Source: Bacteroidota bacterium (lineage in GTDB: Bacteria; Bacteroidota; Ignavibacteria; Kryptoniales; JAKASW01). Taken from it: a DNA stretch of 64,000 bases. This document shows positions 35,984 through 45,327 of the stretch, one piece after another (positions within the stretch are counted from its first letter, which is position 1; every line of letters begins with the position of its first letter). The stretch covers positions 1 through 64,000 of the forward strand of contig JAKAGT010000026.1 in NCBI GenBank assembly GCA_021825585.1, written 5' to 3'. Both the position numbers and the translations under genes were made by a program. The notes beneath the pieces are model-generated. The model saw only the letters and a list, made by a program, of their open reading frames with translations, was not told where the DNA came from and did not search any database.

Positions 35984-37666
35984 ATGAAAACCGGTTTGAA
36001 CAAATACAGTTCACAACTGACGCAGAAGACTTCACAGGCCGCATCCCGCGCGATGTTGTATGGCGTCGGACTGAAGGACGACGACATGAACAGGCCGCAG
36101 GTCGGCATCGCCAGCATGGGCTGGGAAGGGAACACCTGCAACATGCACCTGAACGACCTTGCAAGGGTCGTCAAGCAGGGCGTGCAGGAGGCTGGAATGG
36201 TGGGACTTATTTTCCATACCATCGGGGTAAGCGACGGCATATCGATGGGAACAGAAGGAATGAAGTCTTCCCTGCCGTCAAGAGAGATAATTGCGGACTC
36301 GATCGAAGCCGTGATGCGGGCACAGTGGTACGATGCCAACATTTCGCTCCCCGGCTGCGACAAGAATATGCCGGGATCAGTAATGGCCATGGGCCGGGTT
36401 AATCGCCCGAGCCTCATGATTTACGGGGGAACAATACGTGCGGGTCACTGGGGCGGAAGGAAACTCGACATCGTCTCGGTGTTCGAATCTTACGGCGAAT
36501 TCATCGCGGGGAACATAAAAGAAGCGGAGATGAACGAGGTCGTCAGGCATGCGTGTCCCGGCCCTGGGGCGTGCGGCGGGATGTACACCGCAAACACGAT
36601 GGCCACCGCCATCGAAACCCTCGGCATGTCGCTTCCCTACAGCTCTTCCCTGCCGGCCGACAGCGATGCGAAGAAAAAGGAATGCCTGGCGGTGGGAAAG
36701 GCCGTGCTCGGTTTGCTGGAAAAGGACCTGAAACCGCGCGACATCATGACAAGGACGTCGTTCCTGAACGCTATCACGATGGTGACAGCCCTTGGAGGAT
36801 CCACGAACGCCGTGCTTCATCTCATAGCAATCGCAAAATCAGTGGGGGTCAAGCTCACGATAGACGATTTCCAGGATGTCAGCAACCGCGTCCCGTACAT
36901 TGCCGAACTTAAGCCGAGCGGCAAGTTCGTCATGGAAGACGTGAACGACATTGGCGGTATCCCGGCGGTCCAGAAGCTGCTTCTCAAGGAAGGCTTGCTC
37001 GACGGCAACTGCATGACGGTAACCGGCAGAACTCTCGGCGAGAATATCGAAAAGGTCGCCGACCTTGCCGCCGGTCAGAAGATCGTCCATCCGCTTTCCG
37101 ACCCGATCAAAAAGACCGGCCATCTGCAGATCCTTTACGGGAACCTCGCGAAGGATGGCGCCGTCGCGAAGATAACCGGAAAGGAAGGCTTGAGATTCGC
37201 AGGACCAGCAAAGGTCTTCGATTCGGAAGAGGAAACGCTTGCGGCTCTTGAGCAGAAAAAGGTTGTGCCTGGCGATGTAGTCGTCATAAGGTACGAAGGA
37301 CCGAAAGGCGGGCCGGGAATGCGCGAGATGCTGACGATAACGTCCGCCATAATGGGAGCCGGTCTGGGAAAGAGCGTCGCCCTGATTACCGACGGCAGAT
37401 TCTCCGGTGGCACGCACGGATTCGTAGTCGGCCACATTACACCAGAAGCACAGGCGGGCGGAGTCCTCGCGGTCGTTCACGACGGCGACATGATAACCAT
37501 CGATGCCGAGAAGAACAGCATCACCCTGGACGTCCCCGGCAATGTGATCGAAGATCGTCTGAAGAAATGGAAAGAACCGCCATACAGGGTCACTGGCGGA
37601 ATGCTATACAAGTATATCAGGAATGTGTCCCCCGCTTCGGAGGGGTGCGTCACGGACCAATTCTAG
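35984..37666 (+). CDS. ilvD: Dihydroxy-acid dehydratase
   Basis: A 560-residue iron-sulfur enzyme of valine, leucine and isoleucine synthesis that dehydrates 2,3-dihydroxy acids. Cluster cysteines are in [25 protein letters not shown] and GNCMTVTG. The C-terminal [17 protein letters not shown] and [16 protein letters not shown] signatures are intact. An AGGAG site stands ahead of ATG 35984. No other branched-chain amino-acid genes are in the window. Confidence 0.96.
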   Translation: MKTGLNKYSSQLTQKTSQAASRAMLYGVGLKDDDMNRPQVGIASMGWEGNTCNMHLNDLARVVKQGVQEAGMVGLIFHTIGVSDGISMGTEGMKSSLPSREIIADSIEAVMRAQWYDANISLPGCDKNMPGSVMAMGRVNRPSLMIYGGTIRAGHWGGRKLDIVSVFESYGEFIAGNIKEAEMNEVVRHACPGPGACGGMYTANTMATAIETLGMSLPYSSSLPADSDAKKKECLAVGKAVLGLLEKDLKPRDIMTRTSFLNAITMVTALGGSTNAVLHLIAIAKSVGVKLTIDDFQDVSNRVPYIAELKPSGKFVMEDVNDIGGIPAVQKLLLKEGLLDGNCMTVTGRTLGENIEKVADLAAGQKIVHPLSDPIKKTGHLQILYGNLAKDGAVAKITGKEGLRFAGPAKVFDSEEETLAALEQKKVVPGDVVVIRYEGPKGGPGMREMLTITSAIMGAGLGKSVALITDGRFSGGTHGFVVGHITPEAQAGGVLAVVHDGDMITIDAEKNSITLDVPGNVIEDRLKKWKEPPYRVTGGMLYKYIRNVSPASEGCVTDQF

Positions 37667-37772
37667 AAAAAAGAACGACCGACCGGTCGAAGGTCAAAGC
37701 GGTATTCAAACAACAATACACCTCCCGCTTGCACCATAATAGCTTTGGCTTTCGACGCGGTCTTCCTTCCGC

Positions 37773-39599
37773 TTACATCCTTCTCATTGCTCTGTTGCCG
37801 ACCTGCGGCCTAGGCGGCCTTTCTCTCTTCTTCTTTTCGGTTGGCTTAACCAGGACCTCCTCCATCGGCTTCTTGTTAAGGAGGTACTGCTGTCCTATCG
37901 ACAGGAAGCTGAAGACGAAATAGTACAGGTTAAGTCCGGACGGCAGGTTATTGAATATCAGCCACATCATGACGGGCATGAAGTAAATCATGAACTGCTG
38001 TCTCGGGTCCTTCGTGGTCATCTTCATCTGGATGAATTGAGTAATCGCCATCAGCAACGCGAGGCCGCTTATCTGATTCATGCCCACAACGGGAAGGGTA
38101 ACAGGCAGCCGCAGAATAGTGTCTGGGATCGACAGGTCTTTGATCCACCATATGAAGTCGGATTGCCGGAGAGCGATGTTGCTCCTGAATATTGCCCATA
38201 GCGCGTACAGGATCGGGAGCTGCAGGACCATCGGCAGGCAGCCACCCATCGGATTTACCTTGTACTCCTTGTACAACCCCATAACCGCCTGGTTCATCTT
38301 CTGCGGGTCCTCTTTATACTTCTCCTTAATTTCCTCCATCATTGGCTGAAGCGCCTGCATCTTACGCATCGACTTCATGCTGGAGACTGTCAACGGATTA
38401 AGGAGAATCTTAAGGATAATCGCGAAGATAATGATGACTACCCCGTAGTTCGGGACAAACGAGTGAATAAATTCAAAAGCGGGAAGCATGACGTACTCTG
38501 CAATGGGACGAATGACCCAATGCCACCCGAGGCCGACGGTGCCCTCCAGTCCGACGTTGTAGGACTTCAGGATGTTGTAATCGAGCGGCCCCATGAAGAC
38601 CATGAACGAATCGGTCTGCACGGGCTGTCCCATGAATCTCATCTGGAGCGAGGTGTAGTACTGACGCTCCAGCCCGTTGTTCGGCAGGCTGCGTTCGATG
38701 CCGTGAAGGTAAGCCCCATCGGCAGGTTTCCCTTTTGAAACAATCGCTACCGTGAAGTACTTCGTGGTTTGGGAAATCCACGACGTATTGCCGCTGAAAA
38801 CCTGCTTCACCGGCTGGTTGAGTTTGGAGGCCTCAAGAGAGACTACTTCCCCGCCGTTGTCGGCATAGGCAGTAGAAAAACTTGACTCGTCTACGCTGTT
38901 CTCCTCCGAATAGTTCAGCCCATGCTCCCATGTAACCTGGTACTGGTAATTCGCTATATACGGAGCCATATCTTTGAGCGTTACCTGCGAGCCAATATTG
39001 TATACTCCGCCGGTGAACGTGAACTCGCGTATAATTTTCGACGAATCGTTTATGCCGAGTGTAAACCTGACTTTGAAAGTCTGGTTCTTTGCCAGCTTTA
39101 CCACTTCCCCGTTTTGGAACGGCGCATCGAAATAAAAACCCTTTGTGTCGATAAGCTTGCCGTCCATTGCCTGGAACACCAGGCTGAAGTCTCCATTATG
39201 CCTGTAGTTGACAAGCTCAACCGGCGCTCCGCTCCACGTCTTGTACTTCGTAAGAGTCCAGTCCTTGATCATTCCACCTTCTGTGGTAAGGACGGCCCTG
39301 TACAGGCTTGTCTCTATCGTAATAGTCTTTGTGGTCCCGCGTGTGAACGGCGCGAAAGTTTTTCCATACAAACTCACTCCGGTCGTGTCGCCGGAAGATA
39401 CGGCGGCTTCCCTCTCCCCGGGCATCCGCGGCAGCTCCGGCCTCTCGCTCCCGGTTTTTCCCTGAACGCTCGAACCGACAGACTGCTCCGTGCCGGTTTG
39501 CTGCTTCTGTTGCGGAGGCTGTTTCGGCGAGTTGAGAAACATCCACGCGAACAATACAAGCGTTATGATAATGATCCCTATTGTTTCGGTCTTCCCCAT
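37773..39599 (-). CDS. yidC: Membrane protein insertase YidC
   Basis: A 608-residue insertase that places proteins in the inner membrane alone or with SecYEG. An N-terminal anchor (ETIGIIIITLVLFAWMFL) is followed by the large periplasmic beta-supersandwich and then the conserved five-helix core (YGVVIIIFAIILKILLNPLT, GGCLPMVLQLPILYALWAIF). A basic tail ends the protein. Gram-negative type and complete. GGAAAA lies ahead of ATG 39599. It follows yidD, rnpA and rpmH on the minus strand, the standard origin-linked cluster. Confidence 0.96.
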   Translation of the reverse strand: MGKTETIGIIIITLVLFAWMFLNSPKQPPQQKQQTGTEQSVGSSVQGKTGSERPELPRMPGEREAAVSSGDTTGVSLYGKTFAPFTRGTTKTITIETSLYRAVLTTEGGMIKDWTLTKYKTWSGAPVELVNYRHNGDFSLVFQAMDGKLIDTKGFYFDAPFQNGEVVKLAKNQTFKVRFTLGINDSSKIIREFTFTGGVYNIGSQVTLKDMAPYIANYQYQVTWEHGLNYSEENSVDESSFSTAYADNGGEVVSLEASKLNQPVKQVFSGNTSWISQTTKYFTVAIVSKGKPADGAYLHGIERSLPNNGLERQYYTSLQMRFMGQPVQTDSFMVFMGPLDYNILKSYNVGLEGTVGLGWHWVIRPIAEYVMLPAFEFIHSFVPNYGVVIIIFAIILKILLNPLTVSSMKSMRKMQALQPMMEEIKEKYKEDPQKMNQAVMGLYKEYKVNPMGGCLPMVLQLPILYALWAIFRSNIALRQSDFIWWIKDLSIPDTILRLPVTLPVVGMNQISGLALLMAITQFIQMKMTTKDPRQQFMIYFMPVMMWLIFNNLPSGLNLYYFVFSFLSIGQQYLLNKKPMEEVLVKPTEKKKRERPPRPQVGNRAMRRM

Positions 39600-39609
39600 T
39601 TATTTTCCT

Positions 39610-39867
39610 TTATTTCACCGGATCGAATCCGCCTTTGTTGAATGGATTGCAGCGGAGAATTCTCCAAACACTCAGCAAGAGTCCTTTGAAGAAACCGTGC
39701 TTGTGGAATGCCTCGATGGAATAGGTGGAACAGCTCGGGTAGAACCTACACGAAGGCGGGAACAGAGGCGAGATTAATTTCTTATAGAGTCTGATCAGAA
39801 AGACTGCGCCATCAGCCGGCAATGTCGTTACTGATTCTGGAAACAAAATGCTTGAAGTCTTTTTCAA
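39610..39867 (-). CDS. yidD: Membrane protein insertion efficiency factor YidD
   Basis: A small protein with the YidD signature [20 protein letters not shown] and [16 protein letters not shown]. It sits at the membrane and assists YidC-dependent insertion. The longest frame gives 85 residues from TTG 39867, overlapping rnpA by 56 bp. TTG 39819, a few codons before the conserved part, is perhaps more likely and would cut the overlap to 8 bp. It is 10 bp upstream of yidC. Confidence 0.9.
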   Translation of the reverse strand: MKKTSSILFPESVTTLPADGAVFLIRLYKKLISPLFPPSCRFYPSCSTYSIEAFHKHGFFKGLLLSVWRILRCNPFNKGGFDPVK

Positions 39868-40216
39868 CGTCTTTCAATGACAAGGATTTTTCGGCAAGAT
39901 CGTGACTGAAGTTGAGTACGATGTCAACGCCGGTTCGCTTATCGCGGACTGTATCTTTCAGCCTCTCGCTGTTCAGCCGAAAGGCTTCTCTCATCAGCCG
40001 CTTCAAACGGTTCCGGTCGACTGCGCGCTTTACTCTCCTGGATACCGTAAACGCAATTCTGGTCGTCTCCGTTTCGGGGCGCAACAGATAGACGACCGAA
40101 ATGTTATTTCCATTGACGCGCTTTCCCGACTTGAAGATGTTGCTGATTTCCCTTGAGGATTTGATGATGCTGGTTTTCGGAAGCGTGTGATGTCCGGTTT
40201 CCTCACTCTGGGACAA
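39812..40216 (-). CDS. rnpA: Ribonuclease P protein component
   Basis: A 134-residue basic protein that binds RNase P RNA in tRNA 5' processing. The family signature is [20 protein letters not shown] followed by RLMREAFR. The start is a TTG at 40216, 15 bp after the rpmH stop. No closer ATG fits the family beginning ([15 protein letters not shown]). It overlaps yidD. Confidence 0.92.
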   Translation of the reverse strand: MSQSEETGHHTLPKTSIIKSSREISNIFKSGKRVNGNNISVVYLLRPETETTRIAFTVSRRVKRAVDRNRLKRLMREAFRLNSERLKDTVRDKRTGVDIVLNFSHDLAEKSLSLKDVEKDFKHFVSRISNDIAG

Positions 40217-40230
40217 GCGCTGGTCAATCC

Positions 40231-40377
40231 CTACTTCTCGTCGCTTACTGTCAGGCGCCAGCGGCCTTTGGCCCGCCTGCGCGCCAAAACTTTCCTTCCG
40301 TTCTTCGTCTGCATCTTCGAACGAAAGCCATGCGTCCTTTTCCTGCTCACATTATGAGGTTGGAACGTCCTCTTCAT
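40231..40377 (-). CDS. rpmH: Ribosomal protein L34
   Basis: A 48-residue protein, [18 protein letters not shown] to LTVSDEK, the textbook L34 sequence with [13 protein letters not shown] in the middle. The ATG at 40375-40377 is preceded by AGGAGT at the right distance, and the TAG is at 40231-40233. It heads the rpmH-rnpA-yidD-yidC cluster and faces away from dnaA. Confidence 0.97.
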   Translation of the reverse strand: MKRTFQPHNVSRKRTHGFRSKMQTKNGRKVLARRRAKGRWRLTVSDEK

Positions 40378-40479
40378 CTGATACTCCTGTAAATTTAGGT
40401 TTTGCCCGTTAAGTTAGCTCCAAGTCCGACAAAATTCAAGGATTTCCTTGCCTCAGATTTGTCACATCGCGCGGAGATC

Positions 40480-40940
40480 TTATCAACACTCATTATTCTC
40501 GATAATCAACAGGATCCGACCGGTTTTCCACAAAACACCGGGACTTTTCCACAATTTCCATAAAGATTCGACTTGATTTTGGAAGGAATTACGCGTATCG
40601 ACGACTGACGAAGTTTTCCACACGCCGGCTGATTTTCGCATAACCTATTGCGCGACAAGACGTTACACCGACAAACATCTCTGGTACCATCTTGTTTTTC
40701 CACAGTCTCTGTATTATAATTTGAGGCAAGGGTTTGGGAATGTCTGATGTGGATAACTTGTGGAAAACGGCAAATTTCTTACCTCTTTTCACTTGGTGGC
40801 TAATTTACGGTTTTCCCTGGGTTTTCAACAGTAATGTTAAGTTTGTGCTAATCCCCCTGTTAAACCCTTGATTTACAGTTTGTTATGCGGGGCGCAGTCT
40901 TGTTGATAACCCTGTTAATAATGTGGAGAACTTTTCAACA
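40480..40940. other. Replication origin, left DnaA-box cluster
   Basis: An AT-rich gap between rpmH and dnaA with many DnaA boxes. There is one perfect TGTGGATAA (40748-40756). TTTTCCACA occurs at 40524, 40545, 40614 and 40696, and inverted TGTGGAAAA at 40759. Weaker TTATCAACA is at 40480, TTTTCAACA at 40822 and 40932, and TGTTGATAA at 40901. Gene order supports oriC here. The dnaA promoter must lie in the same region, so autoregulation by DnaA is likely. Confidence 0.85.
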
Positions 40941-40956
40941 GTAGGACGGGAAGCTT

Positions 40957-42357
40957 ATGATGGAAGCAGCTACAGATGCCAACGGGGCCTGGCAGGAATG
41001 CATGAAAGTCATTCACGAGCGGGTAAACAATCTGACTTACAAGACCTGGTTTGAACCGGTTGTGCCGGTAAGCCTGGGAAACGACAATTTGGTGCTCAGG
41101 GTGCCGAGTCAGTTCTTCCATGACTGGCTGGAAGAACACTACTCGTCGGTCGTAACCGACTCGATAAGAAAGGTGGTCGGAGATAACGTTCGCGTAGACT
41201 ATGTGATCTCGGAAGATGACGTTGTCGAATCCGAACAGATGTTTTACCGGCCTCCACAACCCGGGAGGATCGGCTCTCAGACGGATAGTGTTGCGAGCCA
41301 GAGACCGGTCAGCAAACCGTCCTTTGAGAGCAACTTGAACCCCAGGTACACTTTCGAAAACTTCATCAAGGGCGATAGCAACCAGTTCGCCAGAGCAGCC
41401 GCATACGCAGTGGCAAACAATCCGGCGGGGACGTCTTTCAATCCGCTAGTGATCTACGGCGGCGTCGGTCTTGGTAAAACGCACCTCATACAGGCGATAG
41501 GGAATTATGCCAGGCAAATGGGTCGATCAGAGCGGGTCCTTTACGTATCCAGTGAACGTTTCACTGTAGATTTTGTCGATGCAATCCAGAAGGACAGGGC
41601 AAGCGAGTTCTCGAATTTCTACCGCAGCATGGATATCCTGATAGTGGACGACATACAGTTCTTCGGAGGGAAGGAGAAAACGCAGGACAATTTTTTCCAC
41701 ACGTTCAACGCTCTGCATCAATCCGGCAAGCAAATCGTCCTATCGTCTGACCGCCCTCCAAAGGAACTCAAAGGCGTGGACGACCGGCTGGTCAGTCGCT
41801 TCACATGGGGACTCACGGTGGATGTTCAGCCGCCGGACCTTGAGACACGAATAGCGATCCTCCGAAAGAAGAGTGAAGACGACGGCATCCAGATGCCTGA
41901 CGATGTTATCGAATACGTCGCAGCCAATGTGACGTCCAACATCCGTGAACTCGAGGGGAGCCTCATCAGCATACTCGCAAAGGCGAGCCTCAATAACAGG
42001 GAAGTCTCTGTCGACCTGGCAAAGGAGGTCGTGCGAAGCCTGGCTGTCAGCAGGAAAACGGCCGTAACGGTTGAGGATATACAGAAAGTGGTCGCCGATG
42101 TATTCGATGTTACAGAGGAACAGCTCCGCGGCAAAACAAGGAAGCAGGAAATCGTGATCGCCAGGCAGACGGCAATGTATCTGACAAAGGATCTGACGCA
42201 GCTGCCATTGAAGACGATCGGGAGTCACTTCGGCGGCAGAGACCACTCGACCGTGATATATGCCTGCCAGATTATTTCAGACCTTCTGTCGAACGACACG
42301 AGATTCAGGGAAAAATACGAATCAACGAAGAAGAAAATCGAAATGATAGGAATGTGA
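40957..42357 (+). CDS. dnaA: Chromosomal replication initiator DnaA
   Basis: A 466-residue initiator AAA+ ATPase that binds DnaA boxes and melts the origin. Domain I spans about 1-85 and a variable linker reaches about 125. Walker A GGVGLGKT lies at 168-175 and Walker B ILIVDDIQF follows. The C-terminal domain IV carries the DNA-binding signature GGRDHSTVIYA. A GGACGGGAAG site precedes ATG 40957. DnaA boxes lie on both sides of the gene, one overlapping its stop codon. Confidence 0.97.
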   Translation: MMEAATDANGAWQECMKVIHERVNNLTYKTWFEPVVPVSLGNDNLVLRVPSQFFHDWLEEHYSSVVTDSIRKVVGDNVRVDYVISEDDVVESEQMFYRPPQPGRIGSQTDSVASQRPVSKPSFESNLNPRYTFENFIKGDSNQFARAAAYAVANNPAGTSFNPLVIYGGVGLGKTHLIQAIGNYARQMGRSERVLYVSSERFTVDFVDAIQKDRASEFSNFYRSMDILIVDDIQFFGGKEKTQDNFFHTFNALHQSGKQIVLSSDRPPKELKGVDDRLVSRFTWGLTVDVQPPDLETRIAILRKKSEDDGIQMPDDVIEYVAANVTSNIRELEGSLISILAKASLNNREVSVDLAKEVVRSLAVSRKTAVTVEDIQKVVADVFDVTEEQLRGKTRKQEIVIARQTAMYLTKDLTQLPLKTIGSHFGGRDHSTVIYACQIISDLLSNDTRFREKYESTKKKIEMIGM

Positions 42358-42644
42358 ATAACTTGTTTGTATCTGTGTTGATAGCCGTTGAGTTTGAGTG
42401 GAATACCCCGGAAGATTTCACAATTTATTCTTCCGTTTCGGGCGACTGTTGAGAAAGAGCCTCTTGCCAACAAGTTTTCAGTGTGTCGTTGTGAATAAAT
42501 TCCCGGTGTCCCAGATCGGCATGTACTCGGATAACAAGAGCTTATGAGAAATCAGCATAGTTGCAAACATATCCACAGCCCTTATTATTACTATTCTTTA
42601 TATAAGTGAATATAGATATTTATATTAATAGAGAGTTTTCCACA
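42353..42644. other. Replication origin, right DnaA-box cluster with AT-rich element
   Basis: The dnaA-dnaN gap (395 bp) contains TGTGAATAA at 42353-42361 (over the dnaA stop) and at 42490-42498, TGTTGATAG at 42376, ATATCCACA at 42569 and TTTTCCACA at 42636. Between the last two lies a strongly AT-rich stretch (42581-42630), a good candidate unwinding element. With the cluster before dnaA this suggests a bipartite origin. Confidence 0.75.
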
Positions 42645-42752
42645 GCGTACCCCAAGCATTACTAAATTGAATATCAGGCTGAAAAAGGCTAAATTTAATT
42701 AAAATTTACAGGACTCTAACTTGAAGTATTCTGCAAACAATGGAGGCGGAAA

Positions 42753-43883
42753 ATGAAATTTAAAGTGAACAGCAGGGAACTGAGAGACGTGATCAGCCGC
42801 ATTATCGGCGTTGTTCCTGTCAGGACAACCATTCCGGCGATCGAGAATCTGCTGCTTGAAGTAGGCAAGAAGAAACTGATCATCTCCGCCACAGATCTTG
42901 AAATATCAATGTCAACACAGGTCGATATCAGCGACGAACAAGAAGGGAGAGTCACTGTAAATGCGAAAGAGTTTTTTGAAATCGTCAGGAACCTGGATGA
43001 TGCGGAGATTGAAATTACAGTAGACGAGAGTCTCAAGTTGACGCTGAAGACAAAATCGGGATCGTACAAGTTTGCATGTACTCCTGCAGACGAGTACCCT
43101 ACACTGCCGACGCTCGGCGAGAATGCCGAAACATCCACAATCAGCGCAGAATCTCTTCACACGGTCATAGAGAGAACGATATTTGCGGTTTCAAAGGATG
43201 AGCATCGGCGTTCGATGAACGGTGTGTTGTTTCAGTTTTCCGGAAAGAGCGCCAAGATATATTCTACAGACGGCCACAGGCTGGTCCGTATAGCCGACAA
43301 AGGACTCGTAGAGAAACCCCTGAAGAACGAGGCGAATATCCAGGAGAAAGCGCTGTCGCTTGCGTCCAAGAGCTTCAAGATTTCAAATATCGATCTGACG
43401 ATTGCGGAGGATCACATCCGGCTGAAGAACAACGATACCGAGCTGATCACCAGGCTGATAAAGGACCCTCACCCAGACTACGAAGCGGTAATACCGGGCG
43501 ACATAGACAACAACAAACTGATGACAGTCGGGAGAGAGGAACTCCTCGAAAAGGTTCGACGCGTATCGATACTTTCAGACTCTGTAAATCATCTCGTTAA
43601 ATTCACAATAGACAAGGACCAGCTGACGATCTCTGCGGAGGATGCCGACAGAGGACAGATGGGCGAGGAGAAATTGCAGGTACAGTGGAACGGCGGGGAG
43701 GCGATGAACATCGGCTTCAACTCGACATATATAACGGACGCGATGAGCAGCATGGATGCCGGCAAGGTGAGATTCGCTCTGTCGTCGCCGACGCGGGCGG
43801 TTACAATCAAGCCCGTGTCTGAGGACGTCAAGCAAAACGGTCAGGAAATACTGATCCTTGTGATGCCGCTTAGATTGAACTAG
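42753..43883 (+). CDS. dnaN: DNA polymerase III sliding clamp (beta)
   Basis: A 376-residue ring-forming clamp that tethers polymerase III to DNA. Three clamp domains are recognisable (MKFKVNSRELRDVISRIIGV; IERTIFAVSKDEHRRSMNGV; ELLEKVRRVSILSD), and the end PVSEDVKQNGQEILILVMPLRL is standard. GGAGGCGG precedes the ATG. recF begins 3 bp after the stop. Confidence 0.97.
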   Translation: MKFKVNSRELRDVISRIIGVVPVRTTIPAIENLLLEVGKKKLIISATDLEISMSTQVDISDEQEGRVTVNAKEFFEIVRNLDDAEIEITVDESLKLTLKTKSGSYKFACTPADEYPTLPTLGENAETSTISAESLHTVIERTIFAVSKDEHRRSMNGVLFQFSGKSAKIYSTDGHRLVRIADKGLVEKPLKNEANIQEKALSLASKSFKISNIDLTIAEDHIRLKNNDTELITRLIKDPHPDYEAVIPGDIDNNKLMTVGREELLEKVRRVSILSDSVNHLVKFTIDKDQLTISAEDADRGQMGEEKLQVQWNGGEAMNIGFNSTYITDAMSSMDAGKVRFALSSPTRAVTIKPVSEDVKQNGQEILILVMPLRLN

Positions 43884-43886
43884 AGA

Positions 43887-45011
43887 ATGCGCTTCAAGAA
43901 GGTTCAATTAGAAAATTTCAGGAATCATTCCGAATCGTCGCTCGAATTCACGCCCGGAGTGAATTTGATAATCGGCGGGAACGCGCAGGGGAAGACAAGC
44001 ATACTCGAGGCGTTGTCGTACGTCTGCCTTACGAAGAGTTTCCTGCAACAGTCGGATTTCACGGTGCCCAAATTCGGTACCGATCTCTTTGCAATCGAGG
44101 CTGCGATGGAGGGAGACCGGAGCAGCCTGAACCACGCGCGCATTGTTTATTCGAGCGGAACGGGCAAGAAGTACTTCCTGAACCGGAACGAAGTTAGAAG
44201 GAGCTCAGAAGTCATCGGGATGTTTCCGATCGTGATGCTGTCGCCGGGCGACTTTGCGCTTACGACCGGTTCTCCTGCCGAGCGGCGGAAGTTTGCGGAC
44301 ATGGTTCTGTCGCAGATTTCGAGATCGTACCTTGAGGAGCTGGTCGAATACAGGCGGGCGCTGAAGCAGAGGAACAAGATTCTACTCGACGGGAAGATCA
44401 GCAACATTCTTGATAAAGACATGCTCGCCGCCTGGACAGATGCTCTTGTTGCACACGGTTCGAGGGTGATGACGAAGCGGGAAGAATTTCTAAGCGACTT
44501 TCAGGAGACCTTCAAATCGGCATATTCCACACTCGTGGAATCCGGGGAAGCACCCGGGCTGTACTACGAACCGTCGTTCGGAAGCCGGGATTCTGTTCAG
44601 GACACATTTCACAAAGAGCTGGAGAGGGTATCGAGAGTGGAACGCGCGCGAGGAGCCACGCTTGTCGGTCCGCATCGCGACGACATCAGGTTCGTCTTGA
44701 ACGATAGGTCGCTGAAAGAGTTTGCGTCTCAGGGACAGCACAAGACGTTTCTCGTGGCGCTGAAGATAGCGGAGTTCCACTATATCAGGAAGATGCTTGG
44801 CGAAACACCCGTCATGCTCCTTGACGATGTTATGACGGAGCTCGATTACAGAAGGGCGACGAGTACCATCGGTGTGATCTCGGGTTTGGGTCAGACGTTC
44901 ATAACCGCAACCGACATGCTGAGCTTCGACGAGAAGTTCCTTGATACCGTCAGCACGAGATACCATCACGTAAAGGAGGGAAGCGTAGTCTACGAGCATG
45001 TCGGGATCTAA
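43887..45011 (+). CDS. recF: Recombination mediator RecF
   Basis: A 374-residue SMC-like ATPase that loads RecA at gaps with RecO and RecR. Walker A is GGNAQGKTS, the signature region QGQHKTFLVALKIAE is present, and Walker B is MLLDDVMTELD. It starts 3 bp after dnaN, and its end overlaps the DUF721 gene by 14 bp, so the three are co-translated. Confidence 0.96.
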   Translation: MRFKKVQLENFRNHSESSLEFTPGVNLIIGGNAQGKTSILEALSYVCLTKSFLQQSDFTVPKFGTDLFAIEAAMEGDRSSLNHARIVYSSGTGKKYFLNRNEVRRSSEVIGMFPIVMLSPGDFALTTGSPAERRKFADMVLSQISRSYLEELVEYRRALKQRNKILLDGKISNILDKDMLAAWTDALVAHGSRVMTKREEFLSDFQETFKSAYSTLVESGEAPGLYYEPSFGSRDSVQDTFHKELERVSRVERARGATLVGPHRDDIRFVLNDRSLKEFASQGQHKTFLVALKIAEFHYIRKMLGETPVMLLDDVMTELDYRRATSTIGVISGLGQTFITATDMLSFDEKFLDTVSTRYHHVKEGSVVYEHVGI

Positions 45012-45315
45012 CGGAGACAACGCCGCCGGCACGCACGGGGCCAGGAGACTCGGCGAGTTAATAAAAGAGTTCACTCAGCAGAGCGGTGTCTCCGGAAAAC
45101 TCCGCGCGTACCAGGTGATCGGCGAGTGGGAGAATATAGTCGGAGATGCGATCGCACGAAACACGGAGATATCGCGGCTGGAGAACGGCACGCTGTACGT
45201 CAGGACCGCAAACAGCACGTGGCGTAACGAGCTGGTTTTCATGAAACCAGCGATCATGCGGAAGATAAGAGAGAAATATCCCGATTCGGGAGTAGAAGAT
45301 ATATTTTTCATCTAA
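44998..45315 (+). CDS. DciA-like helicase loader (DUF721)
   Basis: A 105-residue protein of the DUF721 family, whose members include DciA, a loader of the replicative helicase in bacteria without DnaC or DnaI. The central YQVIGEWENIVGDAIARNT and the strand pair GTLYVRTANSTWRNELVF fit. A glycine/alanine tail leads in. It sits between recF and gyrB in the classical position. Confidence 0.87.
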   Translation: MSGSNGDNAAGTHGARRLGELIKEFTQQSGVSGKLRAYQVIGEWENIVGDAIARNTEISRLENGTLYVRTANSTWRNELVFMKPAIMRKIREKYPDSGVEDIFFI

Positions 45316-45327
45316 GAGAGGTAGTTC

